Part shown: positions 50,296 through 57,436 of the stretch, piece by piece | How the letters are laid out: each line of letters opens with the position of its first letter | How positions within the stretch are numbered: the first letter of the stretch is position 1 | Translations under genes and position numbers: made by a program | Source: Hyphococcus sp. | Lineage (GTDB): Bacteria; Pseudomonadota; Alphaproteobacteria; Caulobacterales; Parvularculaceae | Assembly: GCA_028289605.1 (NCBI GenBank) | Contig: JANQON010000005.1 | Location: 1-64,000 of the forward strand | Direction of reading: 5' to 3' | DNA: 64,000 bases | The notes under the pieces: model-generated | What the model saw: the letters and a program-made list of their open reading frames with translations, nothing else | Database searches by the model: none | Told to the model about the DNA's origin: nothing

Positions 50296-52707
50296 ATGAA
50301 ATTCACGTTGTCCTGGCTCAAAGAGCATCTGAAGACTGAAGCGTCCCTGGACGAGATCGCCGACGCGATGATCGCGGCTGGCCTGGAGGTGGAGGACGTC
50401 GATGACCCGGCGGCGCGTCTCTCCGCATTTACGATCGGCGAGGTCGTAGAGGCGCACAACCATCCTGACGCTGATAAACTGAGAGTCTGCAAAGTCGCGA
50501 CCAAAGACGGCGAGATGCAGATCGTCTGCGGCGCGCCGAATGCGCGCAAAGGCATCAAAGTCGCCTATGCGCCGGTCGGCGCCTATGTGCCTGGCATTGA
50601 TATCACCTTGAAGAAAGCAAAGATCCGCGGGGTCGAATCCCACGGCATGATGTGCTCGGCGCGGGAGCTGGAATTGGGCGAGGATCATGATGGGATCATT
50701 GAAGCGCCGGAGGGCGCTAATGTCGGCGATCCTGTCGCCGCGTGGCTTGGCGCCGACGACCCGGTCATCGACTTCGAGGTCACGCCGAACCGACCCGATA
50801 CGAACGGGGTAAACGGCGTCGCCCGTGATCTCGCCGCCGCTGGCCTCGGCGACCTCACAACGCCGGCGCCGCAGGCGATCAAAGGCGAATTTGAAAGCCC
50901 GCAAAAAATTGAATTGCGCTTGCCTGCGGGCGCCGAAGACGCCTGTCCCTGTTTCGCGGGGCGATATGTGAAGGGCGTCAAGAACGGCCCCAGTCCCCAA
51001 TGGATGCAGGCCAGGTTGCGCGCCATCGGCTTGCGCCCGATCAACGCGCTGGTGGATATGACCAACTACATATCCTATGACCGCGCCCGCCCGCTTCATG
51101 TCTATGACGCCGACAAACTCAAAGGCGTTATTCATGCGCGCCTGGGCGAAAAGGGCGAGCGTTTCGTCGCCCTTGACGGTAAATCGTACGACGTGGATGA
51201 GGCCATGACAGTAATCGCCGACGACAACGGCGTTTTGGGTTTCGGCGGCGTGATAGGCGGCGAAGATACAGGCTGTACTGAAGAAACGACGAACGTTTTT
51301 ATCGAATGTGCGTATTTCGATCCGCTGCGCACGGCAAAAACCGGCCGCAAGACGGGAATTGCGTCTGACGCGCGCTATCGCTTTGAGCGCGGCGTCGATC
51401 CGAACTTCATTATCCCCGGGCTGGAACTCGCAACCCAAATGGTGCTCGACATGTGCGGCGGCAGTCCGAGCGACATAGAGGTCGCCGGGTCCGTTCCCGC
51501 TTTCGATCATTGCGTTCTTTATCCGACGACGGAGGTGAAACGACTGACAGGCATGGACATCGCGCCGGAGAACCAGGAGAAAATTCTGACGGCGCTTGGC
51601 TTTGTCGTTCGAAAATCCGACCCCTGGCAGGTCGACGCGCCCAGCTGGCGCCCGGATGTGGAGGGCAAAGCGGACATCGTCGAAGAAGTCGCCCGCATCG
51701 CCGGCTTCAACAACTTGCCCGTCGCGACATTGCCGTTAACGACCGCGGTGGAATCGCCGAAGCTAACGCCGGCCCAGGACCGGCGCGGCCGGGCGCGGCG
51801 CGCCCTGGCGGCGCGCGGATTGATGGAAGCGGTGAGCTGGTCCTTTATGGATGAACGTCACGCCGCCCTCTTCCGCAGCGCAAACGAATCGCGGGCGGCC
51901 GGCCTCGTGCTTGCCAATCCCATCGCCTCCGATCTCGGCGTGATGCGGTTTTCAATCCTTCCGAATTTGATCGCGGCGCTGCAAAGAAACGCCGACAGAG
52001 GGCGCGACGATCTCGCTCTGTTCGAAGTGGCGCCCACCTATGCGGATGACACCCCGCAGGGCCACAAAGACGCAGCGGCCGGCGCGCGCAGAACCGCCGC
52101 AGCCCGCCACTGGTCCCCGGGCGCGACCGAAGACGGCGTGTTTCAGGTGAAAGCCGATGCGCTCGCCGCCATTGAGGCGGCCGGCGCGCCCATGGGTAGC
52201 ATTCAGACGGCTCATCCGGGGCCGGACTATTTTCATCCGGGGCGGTCCGGCGTCCTGCAACTCGGCCCGACGAAGAAACTCGCCGCGTTCGGGGAAATCC
52301 ATCCCCGCGTCCTCAAAGGAATGGATGTGGACGGACCGGTTTTCGGCTTTGAGATCGACCTGGGCGCGATCCCCGCGCGCCGGGCGAAAGCGACAAAGAC
52401 GCGACCCGCGCTCGACGCCTCGGACCTGTTGCCGCTGCGCCGCGACTTCGCGTTTGTCGCGGACGCCGCCGTGGAGGCCGAGGCGTTGCTGAAAGCCGTG
52501 CGGGCGGGCGACAAGGCCTTGATCGCCGGGGTTCGCCTGTTCGACGTGTATGAAGGCAAGGGCGTGCCGGAGGGGAAAAAATCCCTGGCCGTCGAGGTCA
52601 CGCTGCAGCCGCGGGACAAGACCTTGACCGACGAAGAGATCGAAGCGGTGTCGTCGCGCATCATCGCTCAGGTCGAAAAAGCGACCGGCGCAATCCTGCG
52701 TCAGTGA
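50296..52707 (+). CDS. pheT: phenylalanine-tRNA ligase beta subunit
   Basis: 803 residues, normal length. N-terminal tRNA-binding OB fold (FTIGEVVEAHNHPDADKLRVCKV), B3/B4 editing domain (GLRPINALVDMTNYISYD), B5 domain (VKRLTGMDIAPENQEKIL), core, and C-terminal FDX-ACB domain (RDFAFVADAAVEAEALLKAV ... LTDEEIEAV). It pairs with PheS as alpha2beta2. It has its own promoter region because two glycosyltransferase genes separate it from pheS by 2.5 kb. Confidence 0.97.
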   Translation: MKFTLSWLKEHLKTEASLDEIADAMIAAGLEVEDVDDPAARLSAFTIGEVVEAHNHPDADKLRVCKVATKDGEMQIVCGAPNARKGIKVAYAPVGAYVPGIDITLKKAKIRGVESHGMMCSARELELGEDHDGIIEAPEGANVGDPVAAWLGADDPVIDFEVTPNRPDTNGVNGVARDLAAAGLGDLTTPAPQAIKGEFESPQKIELRLPAGAEDACPCFAGRYVKGVKNGPSPQWMQARLRAIGLRPINALVDMTNYISYDRARPLHVYDADKLKGVIHARLGEKGERFVALDGKSYDVDEAMTVIADDNGVLGFGGVIGGEDTGCTEETTNVFIECAYFDPLRTAKTGRKTGIASDARYRFERGVDPNFIIPGLELATQMVLDMCGGSPSDIEVAGSVPAFDHCVLYPTTEVKRLTGMDIAPENQEKILTALGFVVRKSDPWQVDAPSWRPDVEGKADIVEEVARIAGFNNLPVATLPLTTAVESPKLTPAQDRRGRARRALAARGLMEAVSWSFMDERHAALFRSANESRAAGLVLANPIASDLGVMRFSILPNLIAALQRNADRGRDDLALFEVAPTYADDTPQGHKDAAAGARRTAAARHWSPGATEDGVFQVKADALAAIEAAGAPMGSIQTAHPGPDYFHPGRSGVLQLGPTKKLAAFGEIHPRVLKGMDVDGPVFGFEIDLGAIPARRAKATKTRPALDASDLLPLRRDFAFVADAAVEAEALLKAVRAGDKALIAGVRLFDVYEGKGVPEGKKSLAVEVTLQPRDKTLTDEEIEAVSSRIIAQVEKATGAILRQ

Positions 52708-52830
52708 CGCCCGATCCGGGCTTCGCCGGGAGAGAAAAGGGGCCGCGCGGCCAGCGCGGCCTCGGCCCTCAAATCGCTTGCGGTCCCGGTTCGGCCGGGG
52801 TAAGACCCCCGCTCCGATCACTCGGAAAGG

Positions 52831-52906
52831 GCCGCTTTAGCTCAGTTGGTAGAGCACATCATTCGTAATGATGGGGTCACGTGTTCGAGTCACGTAAGCG
52901 GCACCA
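52831..52906 (+). tRNA. tRNA-Thr (anticodon CGU)
   Basis: Cloverleaf of 76 bases with encoded CCA. Acceptor stem GCCGCTT / AAGCGGC; anticodon stem CATCA / TGATG around loop TTCGTAA, anticodon CGT at 52864-52866; T stem ACGTG / CACGT. It reads the Thr codon ACG. It is alone, 123 bases after pheT; a GC-rich hairpin (52741-52761) without T-tract lies between. Confidence 0.97.
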
Positions 52907-52993
52907 TATCAGCTTCCACATGGATCCTGTTTCTCCGGGCGCACACGCGCCGTCGCCGCGCCTTGTGTTTTCCCGCAGCAGTTAGAGTCAACC

Positions 52994-53458
52994 TTACTTC
53001 GAATAATCGAAAGTATTCGACACGAGGCGCCGCCAGCGCTTCTGACGATGCTCATAGAATCGCTTCGCGAAGATCGCGACAAACGGCGTGAGTAAGCCCG
53101 CATCGACCGTAACCCGGTCGACATAAAGACTGCCGCCGTTTTGAGGGCTCACTTCGATCATGTGGTCCCATGTCTTGATAAGCCCGCCATGTCCGTTGTC
53201 TCGGAGAGACCAGGTGTCTCCTTTCATCGGCTGTTCTTCAATGCCGATCGATTGCCATCCAATGGGGACGATCCCTTTCCAGAACATCCGCGCTTTGTAC
53301 CGCCCTTCTGTCCATCGATCCGGAAAGCGCGGCGGATCAATCGGTTCAAACCGGATAACGCCCCTCGCAACGTATTCCAGCAGCGCCGATCGCCCCACGT
53401 GATCGCGGATGATCGCCGGCGGCGCGTCCAGAAAAGTCGCAATTTCGATCGTTCGCAT
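52994..53458 (-). CDS. SRPBCC (START/Bet v1-like) family protein
   Basis: 154 residues. MRTIEIATFLDAPPAIIRDHVGRSALLEYVARGVIRFEPIDPP, TWDHMIEV and a C-terminal helix fit the helix-grip SRPBCC fold that holds a hydrophobic ligand. The family is broad (lipid, polyketide or aromatic ligands), so no role can be given. Single gene on the minus strand, divergent from the PPOX gene. Confidence 0.78.
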   Translation of the reverse strand: MRTIEIATFLDAPPAIIRDHVGRSALLEYVARGVIRFEPIDPPRFPDRWTEGRYKARMFWKGIVPIGWQSIGIEEQPMKGDTWSLRDNGHGGLIKTWDHMIEVSPQNGGSLYVDRVTVDAGLLTPFVAIFAKRFYEHRQKRWRRLVSNTFDYSK

Positions 53459-53605
53459 GGCAGGGCGTTCGCACCGGATTTATTTGGCGTTTAGCACACC
53501 GCCGCGAGCATGGATATCGGCGGCGTCCATACTTGCGATAGGCCGTTGTGGCGCGATATCAAGACGGTGTGTTTGTTCCAACCAATCATTGTGTTCAGAA
53601 AGCAA

Positions 53606-54208
53606 ATGGCTGTCGTCAGAGACATAAGTACGCTTGAAGCGCTGTATGAGGCTCCGCTGTCGAGGGCATTGGACAAGGTCGCAGAGGAAATCACGCCTTG
53701 CTACAGACGTTGGATAGAAGCGTCGAGGTTCCTTGTTCTTTCAACGGTGGGTCCGGAAGGCACGGACGCCAGCCCGCGAGGCCACGACGGCGCCGTGGTG
53801 GTGATTGCCGATTCCAAGACTCTTCTTCTTCCAGACTGGCGAGGAAACAACCGCCTCGACTCTTTGCGGAATATTGTAAGGGACGGGCGCGTCAGCCTTC
53901 TGTTCATGGTGCCCGGCTGCAACAACGTTGTCCGAGTTAACGGTCAAGCGTTTCTGACGACAGACGCCAATATCATCAAGCGATTTGCGGAGGGCGGAAG
54001 GAACCCAAAAACGGTGATCGTCGCCAGCGTCAAGGATGTTTACTTTCAGTGCGCCAAGGCGCTGATGCGTTCTAACCTTTGGAACGCTGACGATGAAAGC
54101 AATCGTGTTCCAACAGCAGGCCAGTTTATCAAGGAGCAGGACGCCGCATTTGACGGCGCAGCCTACGATGCAAATTACGCGGACTATGCGAAGGACAAAA
54201 TGTGGTGA
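53606..54208 (+). CDS. PPOX-class FMN-dependent oxidoreductase
   Basis: 200 residues from ATG 53606. Split-barrel flavin fold of the pyridoxamine-phosphate oxidase family: IEASRFLVLSTVGPEGTDASPRGHDGAVVVIADSKTLLLPDWRGNNRLDSLRNIV. The DASPRG and LLPDWRGNNR blocks are those of the MSMEG_1061-type group. Substrates are unknown. A longer start at 53510 is open but lacks a better ribosome site. Confidence 0.85.
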   Translation: MAVVRDISTLEALYEAPLSRALDKVAEEITPCYRRWIEASRFLVLSTVGPEGTDASPRGHDGAVVVIADSKTLLLPDWRGNNRLDSLRNIVRDGRVSLLFMVPGCNNVVRVNGQAFLTTDANIIKRFAEGGRNPKTVIVASVKDVYFQCAKALMRSNLWNADDESNRVPTAGQFIKEQDAAFDGAAYDANYADYAKDKMW

Positions 54209-54376
54209 GAAAAAACGCGTCTTTCGTCCTCTCCCGGCCGCGTTGAGTTTGTTGTTGATAGATCAATGAACAACTACTCTATCCCTCGAGATGTCCGGCT
54301 GGCGTTGCGCTGAATGCAAATGCTGTTGTCACGCCGTCACTCGTCGCCAAGACACGGTGCAGATGGGTGGAAAGCG

Positions 54377-56107
54377 TCACTTTTGCTTTAACCTATTGCG
54401 ATCATCAGGGAGGCGCGTTGGTTTGACCCGTTCCAGCTTTAGGGTGTTGCCGAATGCAGCGGCTTTCCGGACCAAGGTCGCTGCATCTTCTTTGCCTGAA
54501 GAGCGCAACACGCTCGTCCCCGAGGCTAGCACATCGCCGCTTGCCGCATCAAAAACAACGCTGGTAACGGCAAGCGACTTTAAAGCGTCATCCACGGTGA
54601 CCATATGGCGTAATGCCCGGCCGTTGCCTAAGAGCGTTCCAAGGTTTGTCTCACGCGTTTGCAGGCGTTGCATGTTGTCGCCGTCAAACAAGTAACTGAC
54701 GACAATCACGTTGCGGCGCAGTATTTGCTCCCTTGTGACCGGCTGCTCCCAAAACTCTTCGAACAAATCCGCTGCAAGCACGGTGTCGACAACGATTCCC
54801 TGTCGACGTTTCAGCCGCCAAAGCTCATATCCATGCACGCCGTCGGTGGCGAAGAAATACAAATGCTTGCCAAGGTTTGTTTGCGCGATACTCGGCGATT
54901 GATCGACGACGCCTGGCGTCAAGGCGAAGGCGGGCGGCGTGAACGCGCTCGGAAAGGAATTACGCGACCTGCCTCCCGAGTCGTTTGTAAGATTGATGTC
55001 TTGGATCATCCGCGAAGTGTAACCGTCAAAAACAAACGGTTCCACATTGTGATCGGTGTCAGCAGTTCCCGAAAAGTAGAGCCGATTGTCAAAAACACGT
55101 AACTGCACTGGGGTCGGGATGTTGTCAGCGATTGCAATAGTGTCGCCATTGAAACGGTGAAGCGTCACGCCTTGAAAGCCGCGAGCGCTAAAGTACAGCG
55201 CATTATTGAACACTTCGAACTGGCCCGGGTGCGATCCTTCGCTGCCCGGGAAAAAGTCTTCCACCATTTCGGCCGTATCGCCATCATAACGCCAGAGTTC
55301 CGTACCGTGATTGGCGTCCCCGTCGTTTGCGGAGAAATAGAAACTGTTCTGAAACACAGCGCTGTCAACGCGCCGACTTAATGAATATACGCTGTCGCCG
55401 TTCGGATTTATGTCACCCAGTAACTTCAATACTGCGCCGTCAAAACTCCAGGGCTCTAGGCCAATTTGCTGGCCGTTGCGCGCGGCGAAAATCACTTCGT
55501 CCTCAAATCGAGCGCAACACGAGGATACGCCATCCGCCGGCCCTGGATTTACATCCGCCGCAAGCGTCGCCTCATTACCGTTGAATCGCCACAGTTCGTG
55601 GCCGTGATCGGGATCCTGAGCGCGGAAGTACAAGACGCCATTGACGACGACCAATCCCGTTGGGCTGCTTGACATTGGCCCGCCAATGTCGGCCGCGAGC
55701 GCCACGGCATTGCCGTCAAACCGATAGAGCTCTCTGCCTGATGGGCCGGTAGCGCTAAAATAGAGCGCGCCGCGATAAGAAACAAAATTTCTTGGATAGC
55801 TTCCTTGCGAACCTGGCAGCAAATCGGTCAGAAGTTCAGCCTGCTCACCATCGTACCGCCATACCTCCGCACCGTGAACGCCGTCATCGGCTTGAAAGAA
55901 GAGCGCATCGTCGAAGACGCCAACGTAGCTGGATCTGTAAAACAGCTCGTTTGTAATGCCGCTGGATCCTGGATTGATGTCGGTGAGGCGCTCTACCGCG
56001 TGCTCTTCAAAATTGGCGTGATTAACATACCACCATTTCGCTTGAGCGGACGCGTATCCCAAAGTGGAAAACAAAACGGCTAGAATACAGAGTTTACGAA
56101 ACCACAT
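54377..56107 (-). CDS. secreted ELWxxDGT-like repeat (beta-propeller) protein
   Basis: 576 residues from ATG 56107 (GGGAG upstream). Signal peptide (about 1-22), then eight repeats of about 45-50 residues ending in ELWRYDG-type motifs: HGAEVWRYDG, GRELYRFDG, GHELWRFNG, GLEPWSFDG, GTELWRYDG, GVTLHRFNG, NVEPFVFDG, GYELWRLKR. These resemble the ELWxxDGT repeats of large secreted proteins but lack the T. A helical C-terminal third (about 430-576) is not recognised. Probably an extracellular propeller; role unknown. Confidence 0.75.
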   Translation of the reverse strand: MWFRKLCILAVLFSTLGYASAQAKWWYVNHANFEEHAVERLTDINPGSSGITNELFYRSSYVGVFDDALFFQADDGVHGAEVWRYDGEQAELLTDLLPGSQGSYPRNFVSYRGALYFSATGPSGRELYRFDGNAVALAADIGGPMSSSPTGLVVVNGVLYFRAQDPDHGHELWRFNGNEATLAADVNPGPADGVSSCCARFEDEVIFAARNGQQIGLEPWSFDGAVLKLLGDINPNGDSVYSLSRRVDSAVFQNSFYFSANDGDANHGTELWRYDGDTAEMVEDFFPGSEGSHPGQFEVFNNALYFSARGFQGVTLHRFNGDTIAIADNIPTPVQLRVFDNRLYFSGTADTDHNVEPFVFDGYTSRMIQDINLTNDSGGRSRNSFPSAFTPPAFALTPGVVDQSPSIAQTNLGKHLYFFATDGVHGYELWRLKRRQGIVVDTVLAADLFEEFWEQPVTREQILRRNVIVVSYLFDGDNMQRLQTRETNLGTLLGNGRALRHMVTVDDALKSLAVTSVVFDAASGDVLASGTSVLRSSGKEDAATLVRKAAAFGNTLKLERVKPTRLPDDRNRLKQK

Positions 56108-56312
56108 TGGCCGATCTCCCGTTCCACGCCAAAGTGTCGAATAGCAACCTTGTTGCTCCAATTTGAATGAGCCACAAGACAACCTCCGAAACAAGTGTCT
56201 GCGGGCTACTAACCGGGATGTTCCGGCGATTTCGTTCCTTGGGTGTCCGCTTCGGGCCGAAGCCAGACGGTCAACGTGCAATCGCTCAGTCGCCCGCGGC
56301 TACGATCTCGTT

Positions 56313-56750
56313 TTACCGGCAGTAAAAAGTTTGGCCGTCGGCGTCGAAGGAATGCGGCCGCGCGTCGGGCGCAAGGCGGCCGGTCCACCCGCCGCGCCAT
56401 TCGTCCGGCGTATGATGAATTGTGTATTCCGCGTCGAATGTCGCCCAATCGTCGGAAAAGGCGATGCGAATCTCCCCGCGCGAATCAACTTCGGCCCATT
56501 CCCCCTCCAGCGTCCGCCCGGACAAGGCGCCGACAACGGAGCCAAGGTCCTTGTTGCGTAAGATGGCGAACACGCCTGCGGCTTTGTCCGGATCGAACCG
56601 CAAAAAGAAGGGACCGAACTGCGTACAGTAAAAGCGCTCGACAGGCGTTTCGTTCGTGGCGTGAACGTCCTTAGCGACAGCCGGCGCGCTTAACAGCGCT
56701 GCTAACGCCGCGCCGATCGCAAGACATGAATTCGGTTTGGAAATCGCCAT
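56313..56750 (-). CDS. secreted hypothetical protein, 145 aa
   Basis: Not recognised. Signal peptide (about 1-26, ending APAVAKD), then a beta-rich domain with RFYCTQFGPFFLRFDPDKAAGVFAI and a matching C-terminal TFYCR, so the two Cys (about residues 42 and 144) may be linked. Tyr, Phe and Trp are frequent. Likely a small periplasmic or extracellular fold. It is on the minus strand between the ELW-repeat gene and the small membrane protein. Confidence 0.65.
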   Translation of the reverse strand: MAISKPNSCLAIGAALAALLSAPAVAKDVHATNETPVERFYCTQFGPFFLRFDPDKAAGVFAILRNKDLGSVVGALSGRTLEGEWAEVDSRGEIRIAFSDDWATFDAEYTIHHTPDEWRGGWTGRLAPDARPHSFDADGQTFYCR

Positions 56751-56938
56751 TGTCTCAGCCCTCCATAGCCTCGCAAGGCTCTACCGCGGAGACGCTATGA
56801 CGACGAGTAATGTTCTGACGAAGCGTTGTCCCGCCGCGACGGGGCGAGATGAGATTCGGCCCTGGTCCCCGAACCTTGCGCCGGTTGAGTCAGCCCTTGT
56901 CCCGGGGCGCGCCGTTTGGCTTTACCGTTTGGCGCGGG

Positions 56939-57160
56939 TTAGTGCAGGAGCTTCATCACGGTCCAGATCAACCAGGCGAGCAATGCGCCGACGAGTGCGC
57001 CGGCCGCCGTCCCTGCGATCTTCAAAAGCATAGCCACGCCCATGATGCTCAAGATCGCCCAGGCAAGCGCGCCGACGGCGATCGCCCCGGCGGCAAACAA
57101 GATGAGCTCGAACGCGCGAAACGCGGCGTCGAACAGCTGGAAGATTTTCTCTAGTTTCAT
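56939..57160 (-). CDS. small two-helix membrane protein, 73 aa
   Basis: ATG 57160, MKLEKIFQLFDAAFRAFELILFAAG, then two hydrophobic helices (about 15-38 and 41-68) with Gly/Ala motifs (AGTAAGALVGALLAWL). It ends in a short basic tail. The open frame continues to 57304 but the extra part is not membrane-like. Unknown function. Confidence 0.6.
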   Translation of the reverse strand: MKLEKIFQLFDAAFRAFELILFAAGAIAVGALAWAILSIMGVAMLLKIAGTAAGALVGALLAWLIWTVMKLLH

Positions 57161-57436
57161 TGTCGCCAGTCGCCGTTTTTGAGAAATAGGCTCTGGGCAA
57201 CGCTTACGGTCAAAACCCTTTCCAATCTCGGAAGAACGCGCGCCAAACTGCTGAACGTCGCAAAAACAGGCCGTGTTTTGCTGGAGCGCCGGCGCCTGTT
57301 TCAAACTTTATCTATTGCCGCAAACATCCGTTAACTGACATTTGCGTTAAGTGAAATTTACCTAGAATTTTAGAAAACTTTTAGCGCCTTGGTTTCACTC
57401 TCCACACCATAGACGTGCATCGGGAGAGGCAAAGCC

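Noticed and set aside
49981-51510. 509-codon ORF on the minus strand
   Set aside because: It lies antisense to the 5' half of pheT, has Arg-rich low-quality composition and no ribosome site; a GC-driven shadow.
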